From Roseomonas genomospecies 6 (lineage in GTDB: Bacteria; Pseudomonadota; Alphaproteobacteria; Azospirillales; Azospirillaceae), in the NCBI RefSeq assembly GCF_008365375.1, contig NZ_QOKW01000002.1, positions 124,001 through 188,000 on the forward strand: a DNA stretch of 64,000 nt, given 5' to 3'. The notes under the pieces were generated by a model. That model saw only the letters and a program-made list of their open reading frames with translations, was not told the DNA's origin and did no database searches. Shown here piece by piece: positions 8,896 through 17,181 of the stretch. The translations under genes and the position numbers were made by a program. Every line of letters begins with the position of its first letter. Position 1 is the first letter of the stretch.

Positions 8896-9945
8896 TCAGG
8901 CCACCCCGTCTTCCGGTGGCGTGTCCTTCGGGAAGGTCAGGACGAAGCGGGTCCCCTGCCCCGACGCGCAGTCCACCGAAATCGTCCCCTTCAGCGCGCC
9001 CACCGCCAGATTGTGCACGATGTGCAGGCCGAGCCCGCTGCCCCCTTCGCCGCGCCGGGTGGTGAATAAGGGATCGAAGATGCGCGGCAGATGGTCCGGC
9101 GGGATGCCCCGGCCGTTGTCGGTGTAGACCATCCGCACGGTGCCGGGCTCCGGTTCGTCCACCGTGACCGTCAGCGTTCCGCCCTGCCCCTCCGCGCCCT
9201 GCGCGTCGACGAAGGCGTGGGTGACGGAGTTCATCACGAAGTTGGTCAGGATCTGCGACAGCGCGCCCGGATAGCTGTCCACCACCAGCCCGTCCGGGCA
9301 GGACACGGTGATGCTGTGCTTGCCCTGGCGAAGCTTCGGCTCCAGGCTGACCAGCGTTTCCTGGATGTAGCGGTTGAGATGCACCGCCCGGCGCTCGGCG
9401 CTGGCGCGGTCCACCGCCACCTGCTTGAAGCTGGCGATCAGCTTGGCGGCGCGTTCGCAATTGGCGAGAATCAGCGCCGACGTGTCGGTCGCCGTGGTCA
9501 GGTAGCGGGTGAAGTCCGCCTTGCTCAGATCCCCCGACTGGGCGCGCCCGCGCAGCCGGGCCGTGGCGTCGGACAGGTGCGACGCGCAGGACACGGCGAT
9601 GCCCACGGGCGTGTTGATCTCGTGCGCGACCCCGGCGACCAGCGCGCCCAGGGAGGCCAGCTTCTCGGCGCGGACCATCGCCTCCTGCGCCTCGCGCAGG
9701 TCGGCCAGCGCGGTTTCCGCCTCCTGCCGGCGGCGCTCCAGCTCCTGGTTGGCGGAGCCGAGCTGCGCCTGAAGCCGGTCGCTGACGCGCACCAGCCGGC
9801 GCTGTTCGCGCGTGCTGCGCTGGAACGCCTCCACGAACGCATCGAATTCGGCGCGCAGTTCGGGCGCGGCGGCGCCCAGCCTCTCCCCCAGAAGGCGGGC
9901 CTGCTCGATGGCCTGCTCCTCGGCGGCGAAGAGGTTGAAGGTCAT
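8896..9945 (-). CDS. Soluble sensor histidine kinase
   Basis: 349 residues with no membrane segment. The N-terminal 95 residues form a long coiled coil. Then come the phosphoacceptor H108 (GVAHEINTP), N box (LTNFVMNSVTHAF), G1 box (DNGRGIPPDHLPRIFDPLFTT) and G2 box (GGSGLGLHIV). The HEINTP phosphoacceptor box and the coiled coil place it with the HisKA-type kinases that receive input from a partner protein. Its ATG overlaps the siaC-like stop (ATGA at 9942-9945), so the two are translationally coupled. This suggests that SiaC phosphorylation state controls this kinase, an inference from gene order. Probable output: the convergent OmpR-type regulator. Confidence 0.88.
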   Translation of the reverse strand: MTFNLFAAEEQAIEQARLLGERLGAAAPELRAEFDAFVEAFQRSTREQRRLVRVSDRLQAQLGSANQELERRRQEAETALADLREAQEAMVRAEKLASLGALVAGVAHEINTPVGIAVSCASHLSDATARLRGRAQSGDLSKADFTRYLTTATDTSALILANCERAAKLIASFKQVAVDRASAERRAVHLNRYIQETLVSLEPKLRQGKHSITVSCPDGLVVDSYPGALSQILTNFVMNSVTHAFVDAQGAEGQGGTLTVTVDEPEPGTVRMVYTDNGRGIPPDHLPRIFDPLFTTRRGEGGSGLGLHIVHNLAVGALKGTISVDCASGQGTRFVLTFPKDTPPEDGVA

Positions 9946-10340
9946 GGCGCCCCGTCTGCCGGAATCTGTTTCAGCGTGAAGGCGACGTGATGCAGATCCT
10001 CGGCGAAATCCTCGCCCAGCTCCTGCATGGACTCGTCGTTCTCCTCAAAACACCAAGTGACGGAGATGCTGCGCCCGTCGCGGGCTGCCGTCTCCAGCAT
10101 CTGGAAGATGTTCATCAGGGCCTTCGCGCTGGAGCTGTTGAAGTACAGAAGCTCCATGTCGAACCGGATGGGGTGTCCGCCCGGTTCGGCCAGGAAGTCG
10201 CGCAGGGCTGTGAAGATCGGTCCGAAGAAGGTCGCCACGTCGTCGGGATAGGATTCGCCGGTCAGGCGAAGCACGCCGCCGGCGAAGTCGAAATCGACCT
10301 CGGGGGTTCGGCCCGTCGCGGGTAGTTTCAGGGATTCCAT
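9942..10340 (-). CDS. SiaC-family protein (DUF1987), partner-switch target
   Basis: 132 residues from ATG 10340, beginning MESLKLPATGRTPEVDFDF as in SiaC relatives; an in-frame GTG at 10358 would add six residues. The STAS-like small fold carries LLYFNSSSAKALMNIFQML at about 64-82. The serine run (S69-S71) lies where Pseudomonas SiaC carries its regulatory phosphothreonine (T68), so S69 is the likely phosphosite. In Pseudomonas, unphosphorylated SiaC binds and activates the diguanylate cyclase SiaD; no GGDEF gene is present here, and the coupled downstream gene is a histidine kinase instead. Confidence 0.85.
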   Translation of the reverse strand: MESLKLPATGRTPEVDFDFAGGVLRLTGESYPDDVATFFGPIFTALRDFLAEPGGHPIRFDMELLYFNSSSAKALMNIFQMLETAARDGRSISVTWCFEENDESMQELGEDFAEDLHHVAFTLKQIPADGAP

Positions 10341-10366
10341 GGTTGTCCGGATGTCCACAGCCGCTT

Positions 10367-10918
10367 TCAGATCCGAGCCTTGAGGCAGAAGAAGCTCTTG
10401 CCCTCGTCCATTTCGAGGAAATCATACTCGATGGGTTCGCTGGCGCGGCGCGCGATCTCGATCAGGCCGATGTTGGCCCCCCGAGCCCCCTCCTCCGGGG
10501 CTTCGCGCAGTTGCTCCCGGTAGTAGGTCTTGATGGCGTCCTTGTCCAAGCCCTTCAGATACTCCAGCCGTTCGCGCAGGCGCGGAACGTCGGCGTTGTA
10601 CACGGTGTTCCCGCAGACGATGAAGACCTTTCCGCCCTCCATGCCGATGGTGACCATTCCGGCGCTCAGCTCCACCGGCTTCTCGCGCGCCCCGGTCACC
10701 TTCTCGGCGGAATAGCGGATGATGTTCTGCATCTGCTCGACGAAGACGGAGAAGACGCGGCGGACCGTCGGGCCGTCGGTTTCCTCCAAGGTCATCTTTT
10801 CCCGCAGCGCCTCGCCCAAAGAGTAGAGTATCCCCTCGGACAGATAGCCGCTGAACGAGAAAATGATGCCTTTCTCGTCGAGGTCCCGTTTGATCCCGGC
10901 ATATTGCTGAGCGAGCAT
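10367..10918 (-). CDS. SiaB-family protein kinase (GHKL fold)
   Basis: 183 residues. Opens IKRDLDEKGIIFSFSGYLSEGILYSLGEALR, typical of SiaB. An N-box-like VFVEQMQNIIRYSAEKV places E and N for Mg-ATP, and GANIGLIEIARRASEPIEYDF near the C terminus is the characteristic G-rich lid. SiaB phosphorylates SiaC, opposing the SiaA phosphatase. The siaC-like gene starts 26 bases downstream on the same strand. A 169-base gap separates it from the receiver-kinase gene upstream, so it may be in that operon or have its own promoter. Confidence 0.85.
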   Translation of the reverse strand: MLAQQYAGIKRDLDEKGIIFSFSGYLSEGILYSLGEALREKMTLEETDGPTVRRVFSVFVEQMQNIIRYSAEKVTGAREKPVELSAGMVTIGMEGGKVFIVCGNTVYNADVPRLRERLEYLKGLDKDAIKTYYREQLREAPEEGARGANIGLIEIARRASEPIEYDFLEMDEGKSFFCLKARI

Positions 10919-11087
10919 GATGGAGTCCGCGGTTCTTCCGTTGAAGTGCGAAGGGGCCGCCTGTTGGTTTGAGCGCTCCGGCCCGATGTCCGGCGATCGC
11001 TTCGGCCTTGTCTATGGACACGTTACATTTCCGCCTGCCGCGCTGGAAGGATTATCGGGTGCGCAGCGGCGGAGGGGCGTTGCGCAA

Positions 11088-12863
11088 TCAGCCTTTCACG
11101 GGAAGGCGGACGCGGAAGACGCTGCCCTGCCCGACCGTGCTCTCCGCGGTGATCGACCCGCCGTGCATCTGGATGATCTGGCGGACCGTGTTCAGCCCGA
11201 TGCCCGTCCCCGGCACGCCCGCCGAACCGCTCCCCCGGTAATGCCGCTCGAACAGCAGGGGCAGCTCGTTCTGCGGGATGCCGCGGCCCTGGTCGGCCAC
11301 CTCCACCACCGCCACGCCGCCGTCGGTTTCCCCGCGCACCGTGACGCGGCAGTCGCCGTCCGCGTACTTGACCGCGTTGTTCAGCAGGTTGCTGAACAGC
11401 ATGCCCAGCAGGTGCCCGTCGGCCATCACCACCGGGGGCAGGCTGTCCAGCTCCAGATGGAATTCGCACCCGGTGTAGGCGGTGCGGAAGGGCTCCGTCA
11501 CCGAGCTCAGCAGCGCCGTCAGGTCCACCTCCGCCCGCTGCACCTTCAGCGTCCCGGCCTGGAGCCGCTCGTCGGTCAGATGCGTGTCGATCAGCCCGGT
11601 CAGCCGCTGCACGCTGTTGCGGATGACGCCCAGCCGTTCCAGCGCGTCCCGGTTTTCCCGCTCCGCGCGCAGGGTCAGCATCTGGGCGGCGCTGTCGATG
11701 ATGGCCAGAGGGGTGCGGAACTCGTGGCTGACCATGGTGACGAACTGGCGCTGCTGCTCGCGGGCGACCAGCTCCGCCTCCAGCGCGCGCTCCACCCGCT
11801 CCTTCGCGGCGACCAGGGCGGCCTGGTTGGTGGCCAGTTCGGCGGTCCGCTCGCCGACGCGCCGTTCCAGCGACTGGTTCAGGGCGACCAGATCCTCATA
11901 GAGGCACACATTGTCGAAACCGATGGTGACGCGGGCGCAGAACAGCTCCAGCAGCCGGTGATCGTCCTCCCCGTAGGGTTCGGTCCGTTCCAGCGCGAAG
12001 ACCGTCGTCCCGTGCTCCCGTGTGCGGAAGGCCAGGATGCAGCGGTCCGGTCGGAAGTCGCTCTGCTGCGTCTCGAAGGCGGTGATCACCTGGGCGGTCA
12101 GATCGGGCTCCAGGGCGTCGGAGGCGGGCCGCCCGACGAAACGCGCGAAGCGGCTGGAGCCGGCGACCACGGTGGCCCGCGCCTTGCCGTCGCCGCGGTC
12201 CACCATGCGGCAGGCCAGAACCGCGCCGCCGCTGTTGTCCACCACCTTGCTGAGCTGGTCCACCAGCTCCTCCACCAGCGTGCGCATGGACCGCGTCTCG
12301 AACAGCGGCGCGGAGGCGGCGAGGATGCGCTCCAGCCCCTGGCGGTGCCGCTCGATGGTGACGATGTCGCGCCAGGCCCGCAGCCCGCTGACCAGCGTGG
12401 TGAACAGGCGCTGCGCGGTGAGTTCGCTCTTAGCCTTGTAATCGTTGATGTCGTAGGCGACGACCACGTCCCGCTCCGGCGCCTGGCCGGGCTGGCCGGT
12501 GCGCAGGATGATGCGCATGCGGCGGTTGCCCAGATCCTCGCGGATGAAGCGGACCAGACGCAGCCCGGCGTCGTCGGTCTCCATCACCACGTCGAGAAGC
12601 GCCACCGGAATATCCGGGCGGGTGAGGAGAAGCGACCGCGCGGCGGCGGCGGACAGGGCGCTGACCACCTCGAACGGGCGCCCTTCGAACTCGAAGTCGC
12701 GCAGCAGCACCTCGGTCATGGTGTGGACCTGGGGATCGTCGTCGACCACCAGAATGGGCCAGGGCTCCGCTGGCCGGGCGTTGACCGCGGGATCGTCGGC
12801 AAACCCGTCGCCGGGACCGAACAGCGGCTCGTCGTCCAGACCTTCGTCCATTTCCTGGCCCAT
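11088..12863 (-). CDS. Receiver-DUF3369-histidine kinase hybrid
   Basis: 591 residues. An N-terminal receiver (about 36-160) with D41-D42 and phosphoacceptor D91 (VALLDVVMETDDAG) is followed by a DUF3369 module (about 175-345; AWRDIVTIERHRQGLERIL) related to GAF folds. A coiled coil leads to HisKA with SHEFRTPLAIIDSAAQ, then HATPase with NLLNNAVKYADG, DQGRGIPQNELP and GTGIGLNTVRQI. The reading frame is open to 13208, but ATG 12863 follows a GGAGGGG ribosome site and gives a normal N terminus. Cytoplasmic; the receiver suggests phosphorelay input rather than a direct signal. It heads the minus-strand siaB-siaC-kinase series. Confidence 0.9.
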   Translation of the reverse strand: MGQEMDEGLDDEPLFGPGDGFADDPAVNARPAEPWPILVVDDDPQVHTMTEVLLRDFEFEGRPFEVVSALSAAAARSLLLTRPDIPVALLDVVMETDDAGLRLVRFIREDLGNRRMRIILRTGQPGQAPERDVVVAYDINDYKAKSELTAQRLFTTLVSGLRAWRDIVTIERHRQGLERILAASAPLFETRSMRTLVEELVDQLSKVVDNSGGAVLACRMVDRGDGKARATVVAGSSRFARFVGRPASDALEPDLTAQVITAFETQQSDFRPDRCILAFRTREHGTTVFALERTEPYGEDDHRLLELFCARVTIGFDNVCLYEDLVALNQSLERRVGERTAELATNQAALVAAKERVERALEAELVAREQQRQFVTMVSHEFRTPLAIIDSAAQMLTLRAERENRDALERLGVIRNSVQRLTGLIDTHLTDERLQAGTLKVQRAEVDLTALLSSVTEPFRTAYTGCEFHLELDSLPPVVMADGHLLGMLFSNLLNNAVKYADGDCRVTVRGETDGGVAVVEVADQGRGIPQNELPLLFERHYRGSGSAGVPGTGIGLNTVRQIIQMHGGSITAESTVGQGSVFRVRLPVKG

Positions 12864-13029
12864 GGGCCCCTCCACGCATGACCTACCCAAATGGTTCCGC
12901 AACGATGGACAGGGAAGGCACCAAAGCGGTACGAGACCTAGGCCCACCCGTCCAGGGCTGTCGCAAAATGTCACAAAACGCGATATTTTAGAGGCATTTA
13001 ACGCGAATTGACATGGCTTCTGCCCATTG

Positions 13030-14151
13030 ATGAATACCCAAGTATTACCATTCTCTTTTATACTCTCCGAAAACGAGGGAGTTGGCCCGCGTATGGTTAT
13101 GAACCAGAACGGTATGCCCGTCAGCCGGTACGCGACGTTCCGCCGGCTCCTGTCGCGCCTCGACCACGGCACCCGCATCGGTCCGGAGCGGACCGCCGAG
13201 GAATCCACCGTTCAACCGGTGCGCGCCATGCTCCGCGGCCTTTTGTCCAGCCGGCGCCGGGCGCACACGCGGCGCCTGTGGGCGCGCTGGCTGGAGCCGG
13301 TGATGCTGCGCGACCCGGCCCTGCTCGCCATCGCCGAGCCTCTGCCCGGCTGCGTCCGCGTCGTCGACACCGCGGGCTGGTGGCCGGCACTGTCGCGGCG
13401 CATGGACGACCTGCCCGCCACCGTGCAATCCCGTCTCGACGACCGGCTGGCCAACGGCGCCCTGGACCGCGTGCTGGCCTCGGCGGAGATGGCCGGTTGG
13501 GCCGAGACGCTGCGCGGCGGGTCCTTGTCCGTGCTGGACGCCGTGCGCACCGATCCCACAGCACTCGCCCTGTTCCTGGAGGAGGCGAACGCCCACCGCA
13601 TGCGCGCCGCCAGCGCTCTGGCCATTCCCGGCGGCGTCGCGGCGCTCCGCCCGCTGGACGGCGCGGACGTGGAGACGCTGACCGCCGCGCTGCGCCTGTC
13701 CGACGGCTGGCGGACGCTGGGCGGGCGGGCGGCGGACATGGAGATCGACGAGCTTCTGGCCTGTGTGCGCGGCGCTCTGACCGGCGGAAGCGTGGCACCG
13801 GATGCGATGGCGCTGTTCGCCGTGGCCGGCCTCTACAGCCGCCGCGATCCGCTGCTGGGGGCGGCGTTGCGCGCGCTTCTGCCCCTGCCGCTGGTCGACG
13901 CCGCCGCCGCCTGGCTGACCGCGCATGGGAACGGGGGGAAAGCGTGCGGGGAGCGGGCGGGCGACGGCTTCGCCGGGATGCCCCCTTTCGGCGGCGGGCA
14001 GGCGGAGTCCCTCGACCGCGGTCTGCGGGACCTTTTCGAAGCCGCCATGCGCTCCGGCCGTCCGGTTTCCCCGGCGGACGCCAAGCGGCTGGGGCGCGCC
14101 CTGGCCGGCGTGGTGGACGACGTCCCCGACACGCCACCGGCCCGGCGCTGA
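13030..14151 (+). CDS. Uncharacterised helical protein, first gene of a three-gene operon
   Basis: 373 residues from ATG 13030; ATGs at 13093 and 13099 (MVMNQNG) are also possible, with a GAGGGAG run 12-19 bases before 13093. I do not recognise the family. The protein is Ala/Leu/Arg-rich, helical, without a signal peptide or clear membrane helix. It contains a basic RRRAHTRRLWARWLEP segment near residue 80 and repeated RLSDGW, RAALRALLPLPLVDAAAAWL helices. Two membrane coiled-coil proteins follow after 19 bases and by overlap, so the three probably work together at the inner membrane. It lies divergent from the receiver-kinase gene with a 166-base shared promoter region. Confidence 0.65.
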   Translation: MNTQVLPFSFILSENEGVGPRMVMNQNGMPVSRYATFRRLLSRLDHGTRIGPERTAEESTVQPVRAMLRGLLSSRRRAHTRRLWARWLEPVMLRDPALLAIAEPLPGCVRVVDTAGWWPALSRRMDDLPATVQSRLDDRLANGALDRVLASAEMAGWAETLRGGSLSVLDAVRTDPTALALFLEEANAHRMRAASALAIPGGVAALRPLDGADVETLTAALRLSDGWRTLGGRAADMEIDELLACVRGALTGGSVAPDAMALFAVAGLYSRRDPLLGAALRALLPLPLVDAAAAWLTAHGNGGKACGERAGDGFAGMPPFGGGQAESLDRGLRDLFEAAMRSGRPVSPADAKRLGRALAGVVDDVPDTPPARR

Positions 14152-14170
14152 CGGGTTGGGCGGCGCCATC

Positions 14171-14758
14171 ATGAACCTCGACACCTTCGCCCTCGCCGTG
14201 CTCGTCCTCAGCATCGCAGCGCTCGGCCTCTCCGTGGTCTACGAAGCATCGCGCCTCACCGCCACCAGCAGCCGCAGGGCGCTGGTGCGGCGGAAGCTGG
14301 AGGCCCAGGCCGCCGATCTCGCCGCCCTCGGCCGCCAGACCGAGAGCGCTCAGGCCGAGAGCGACGCCAGGCAGGAGGCCATCGACCGGCTGACCGCCGA
14401 GCGCGGGCGGCTGACCGGCCTGATCGCGTCGGTCAAGGCGTCCAAGGTCGCCCTGGTGCATGAGATCGGGGACGCCCAGAGCGGGGCGCAACGCTATGAG
14501 AGCGAGTTGCGCACCATCCCGGACTTCGCCCGGCTCGACCCCCGGCGCATGCTGTTCGCGCGGGCGATCTGGGACCGCCGGAACATCGCCCGCGTCTGGG
14601 CCGACACGCCGGACGCCGCGGCGGCGATGCTCCAGCGCGCCTTCGGCACGCGCAACGGGGTCCTGTCCTCGCGGCTCGACACGGTCCCGCTGATCCCGGT
14701 CGGAAACGGGGCCAACGACAGTAGGGCCAACGACAGCGGGCGGCCGGGGTCCCCATGA
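14171..14758 (+). CDS. Uncharacterised single-pass membrane coiled-coil protein
   Basis: 195 residues. Membrane helix at 4-22 (LDTFALAVLVLSIAALGLSVV), then a coiled coil of about 75 residues (AQAADLAALGRQTESAQAES and onwards), then a small domain with IPDFARLDPRRMLFARAIWDRRNIARVWADTPDAAAAMLQRAFG. The low-complexity tail is GNGANDSRANDSG. No family recognised. The stop overlaps the ATG of the next gene (ATGA, 14755-14758), which has the same architecture, suggesting a heteromeric membrane pair. Confidence 0.65.
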   Translation: MNLDTFALAVLVLSIAALGLSVVYEASRLTATSSRRALVRRKLEAQAADLAALGRQTESAQAESDARQEAIDRLTAERGRLTGLIASVKASKVALVHEIGDAQSGAQRYESELRTIPDFARLDPRRMLFARAIWDRRNIARVWADTPDAAAAMLQRAFGTRNGVLSSRLDTVPLIPVGNGANDSRANDSGRPGSP

Positions 14759-15300
14759 CGGCGATCATCCTCTACGCGGCGCTGCTTCTTCTGGTGGCCA
14801 GCGTTCTGGTGAACCGGATGGGCGAACGCCGCGTCCGCGCGGCGCGCGACGAGCTTGCCACCGCCGACAAGGACATCCGGGCGATGGAGCAGCGCCTCCA
14901 TGAGGCCCGGAAGACGCTGGAGGCGACGCGCGGCCGTCTGGGTGGCCTGGATGAGACGCTGGCGGAGGCGAAGCGGCAGACCGAAGCGCTGGAGCGGCAG
15001 TTCGACGCGCTCCAGCAGGCACCAGTGGAACAGTACCACGTCTTCGACCGGCTGGAGGCCCGCCCCGGCACCATTTGGGAGGTGGCGGTCCGCCGCGCGC
15101 CGGACGCCCTCTACACCAGCGCCGCCATGGCCGCGTCCTGGCGCGACGGGCGCACCTACCTGATCGTCGCATCCAACCAGAAGGAGGCGCTGGACCGCGC
15201 CGCCCAGCGCTTTCCCCGCGTGAACGGCTACGAGGTCGGCCCGGTCATGACCTGCCGCCTGTTCCTGCCCAAGGACACGACGGAGCGCAAGCGGGCCTGA
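14755..15300 (+). CDS. Uncharacterised single-pass membrane coiled-coil protein, paralogous architecture to its upstream neighbour
   Basis: 181 residues. Membrane helix at about 2-20 (TAIILYAALLLLVASVLVNRM), coiled coil about 25-85 (DELATADKDIRAMEQRLHEA), then a compact C-terminal domain (YHVFDRLEARPGTIWEVAVRR, SWRDGRTYLIVASNQKEALDRAAQRFPRVNGYEV). The domain follows the same order of elements as the upstream protein (helix, coil, globular end with a strand-helix pattern), so the pair could be an old duplication. Translationally coupled to 14171-14758. Function unknown. Confidence 0.65.
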   Translation: MTAIILYAALLLLVASVLVNRMGERRVRAARDELATADKDIRAMEQRLHEARKTLEATRGRLGGLDETLAEAKRQTEALERQFDALQQAPVEQYHVFDRLEARPGTIWEVAVRRAPDALYTSAAMAASWRDGRTYLIVASNQKEALDRAAQRFPRVNGYEVGPVMTCRLFLPKDTTERKRA

Positions 15301-15396
15301 CCCGCCTCATGACGGCGTCTTGTGAGGCCCGCCACAGCGCGGGCGGGTCCGTGTCGGTACGGTGGGGTGCACAGCCCCCCTGCCCCGGTGAACGCC

Positions 15397-15594
15397 ATGC
15401 CCCGCCGCATCGACACCTGTCTCCCGACCGTTCCTGCCCCTCAGCCGCCTGACCGCGAGCGACCGGCGGACGATGCCGCGCCCCTGCCCCTTCTGCCCCT
15501 GGCCCTCTTGCCCTTGGACGACCGGCGCTGCCCGCGCCGCGAGGTTGCCATGCTGTGCGAAACGGACAGCGGCCATCGTTGGGACGGGGCTTGA
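15397..15594 (+). CDS. Possible small Pro-rich protein, doubtful
   Basis: 65 codons from ATG 15397 (MPRRIDTCLPTVPAPQ...) to TGA 15594, with a Pro/Leu repeat (PLPLLPLALLPLDD) and two cysteines. It is the only frame that occupies the 332 bases between the preceding operon and the riboswitch. No family recognised and no convincing ribosome binding site, so it may be a chance frame in GC-rich DNA. Confidence 0.25.
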   Translation: MPRRIDTCLPTVPAPQPPDRERPADDAAPLPLLPLALLPLDDRRCPRREVAMLCETDSGHRWDGA

Positions 15595-15632
15595 CCGGGC
15601 CGCCCGCATCCTTATATCCCGGTCGCCCTCCC

Positions 15633-15698
15633 GTGAGGACGACCTCACCACGGCACGCCCGCGACGGGCGTGGGGAACCCGGCGGGGACGACCCTGCC
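15633..15698 (+). promoter_or_regulatory. Guanidine-II (mini-ykkC) riboswitch
   Basis: Two hairpins with ACGA tetraloops, the hallmark of this class. P1 is GTGAGG-ACGA-CCTCAC (15633-15648, six perfect pairs). P2 is GGCGGGG-ACGA-CCCTGCC (15681-15698, seven pairs, one G-U). They flank a 32-base linker holding a third perfect hairpin (15654-15672). The element ends 22 bases before the GTG of a Gdx-type guanidinium exporter, whose GGAGG ribosome site is at 15710-15714. In this class guanidine pairs the two loops and opens the ribosome site, turning the exporter on. Confidence 0.88.
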
Positions 15699-15720
15699 TC
15701 CATGGTATCGGAGGTGTCCC

Positions 15721-16038
15721 GTGTCCTGGGTCATCCTGTTCTTCGCCGGCCTGTTCGAGATCGGCTGGGCCGTCGGCCTGAAGCAGACGGACGGCTTCAC
15801 CCGTCCCATTCCCACCGCGCTCACCATCGGTTCGATGATCGTCAGCCTCGCCCTGCTCGGGCTGGCGCTGAAATCGCTGCCGCTGGGCACGGCCTACGCC
15901 GTGTGGACCGGCATCGGGACGGTCGGCACCGTGATCCTCGGCATCTGGCTCTACGGTGAATCCGCCGACCTGCTCCGGCTTGGCTGCATCGCGCTGATCG
16001 TGGCGGGCATCCTGGGGCTCAAGCTCATCACGCCCTGA
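15721..16038 (+). CDS. gdx: Guanidinium exporter, SMR family
   Basis: 105 residues, four membrane helices. The start is GTG 15721 with GGAGG seven bases upstream; there is no ATG in place. The N-terminal [20 protein letters not shown] contains the membrane Glu (E13) and the WAVGLK signature that separates Gdx (formerly SugE) from the Qac drug-efflux branch; [13 protein letters not shown] and the [14 protein letters not shown] helix follow. It should function as a dual-topology dimer exchanging guanidinium for protons. The guanidine-II riboswitch directly upstream independently supports the substrate. It is convergent with the SDR gene (7-base gap). Confidence 0.94.
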   Translation: MSWVILFFAGLFEIGWAVGLKQTDGFTRPIPTALTIGSMIVSLALLGLALKSLPLGTAYAVWTGIGTVGTVILGIWLYGESADLLRLGCIALIVAGILGLKLITP

Positions 16039-16045
16039 TCCGTCG

Positions 16046-17077
16046 TCAGGCGCGTTCCTTCCGCAGGGCCGCGCGCGCGGCGTAGCCGATCCCCCCGGCC
16101 ACCGCGAGGCCGGCGAGGAAGGCGAAGCCGCGCGCCGCGGTTCCCGTGGTGGTCAGGGACAAACGCTCCTCCTGCCCGGTGAAGCGCCCATGCGTGCGGT
16201 GCAGGCCGGGGACCGGAGCGAACAGATTGTCGGGCCGGTCCGGGTTCTCCGCCTCCTCCGTCTCCTGCCCTTCGAAGGCGGTGAAGGCCACCCGGTAGTC
16301 CGCGTAGGCGGGCAGAGCGTGGGTTCCGATGATCGCCTCGACCGTCGTGAAGCCCAGCCAGTGTTCACGCTTCGGGTCCGCCGCGGCCTGGACGATGGCG
16401 CGCCCGATGTCGTCGGGATCGAAGATGGCGCCGACCGGCCTCGCCCGGCGCGGCATGTGGCTGCGCGCCCAATCGAACTGCGGGGTGTTGACGGCGGGCA
16501 GATGGACCATGGTCACCTGAAGGCGGCTGCCGTCGTGGATCAGTTCCGACCGCAGGCTGTCGATGAAGCCGCGGATGGCGCTCTTGGCTCCGCAATAGGC
16601 GGCCTGGAGCGGGATCGAGCGGTAGGCCAGCGCCGATCCCACCTGAAGGATGACTCCGCGGTCGCGCGGCAGCATGTGCCGCAGAGCCGCCAGCGTGCCG
16701 TGGACGGAGCCGAGATAGGTCACCTCCGTCACCCGCCGGATTTCCTCCGGCGTCACGTCGCGGACGCGCCCGAACACCGTCACCATGGCGTTGTTGACCC
16801 AGACGTCGATGGGGCCGAGCGACCGCTCGACGGCATCCGCGGCGGCGGTCACCGCGTCGGCGTCGGCCACGTCGGCGGGCAGGACCAGCGCCGTGCCGCC
16901 GAGCCGTTCGATCTCCGCGGCCACCGCCTCCAGCGCGTCGCGGGAGCGGGCGATCAGCCCGACCGCCGCCCCCCACTCCCGTGCGAAGGCCAGCGCCGCG
17001 GCGCGCCCGACCCCGGCGGACGCTCCGGTGACGACGACGACGGGCCGGTTCCGTTCGGTGGCGGGGGGTGTGGGCAT
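16046..17077 (-). CDS. Short-chain dehydrogenase with C-terminal membrane anchor
   Basis: 343 residues. Rossmann TGASAGVG at 17-24, NNAMV near 95, and the catalytic set S148, Y161, K165 (AAYCGAKSA). After the SDR fold the protein runs on to a C-terminal membrane helix around 318-336 (GFAFLAGLAVAGGIGY) followed by basic residues, so it is probably tail-anchored in the inner membrane. MPTPPATE at 17077 is preferred to the upstream 17107 codon because it is nearest the family N terminus. Substrate unknown. Confidence 0.85.
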   Translation of the reverse strand: MPTPPATERNRPVVVVTGASAGVGRAAALAFAREWGAAVGLIARSRDALEAVAAEIERLGGTALVLPADVADADAVTAAADAVERSLGPIDVWVNNAMVTVFGRVRDVTPEEIRRVTEVTYLGSVHGTLAALRHMLPRDRGVILQVGSALAYRSIPLQAAYCGAKSAIRGFIDSLRSELIHDGSRLQVTMVHLPAVNTPQFDWARSHMPRRARPVGAIFDPDDIGRAIVQAAADPKREHWLGFTTVEAIIGTHALPAYADYRVAFTAFEGQETEEAENPDRPDNLFAPVPGLHRTHGRFTGQEERLSLTTTGTAARGFAFLAGLAVAGGIGYAARAALRKERA

Positions 17078-17181
17078 GGCTGGCAGGCTCCGTGGGCTGG
17101 GACGCATCGACCTTGTCCCAACCCGCCCGGAGCCTGACGGTTCCGCTGATGTCAGCGTCCCTGCGGCGTCCTTGCGGCGCC

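Noticed and set aside
6423..12863. A SiaD diguanylate cyclase in the Sia locus
   Set aside because: No GGDEF or EAL motif is found in any protein of the region.
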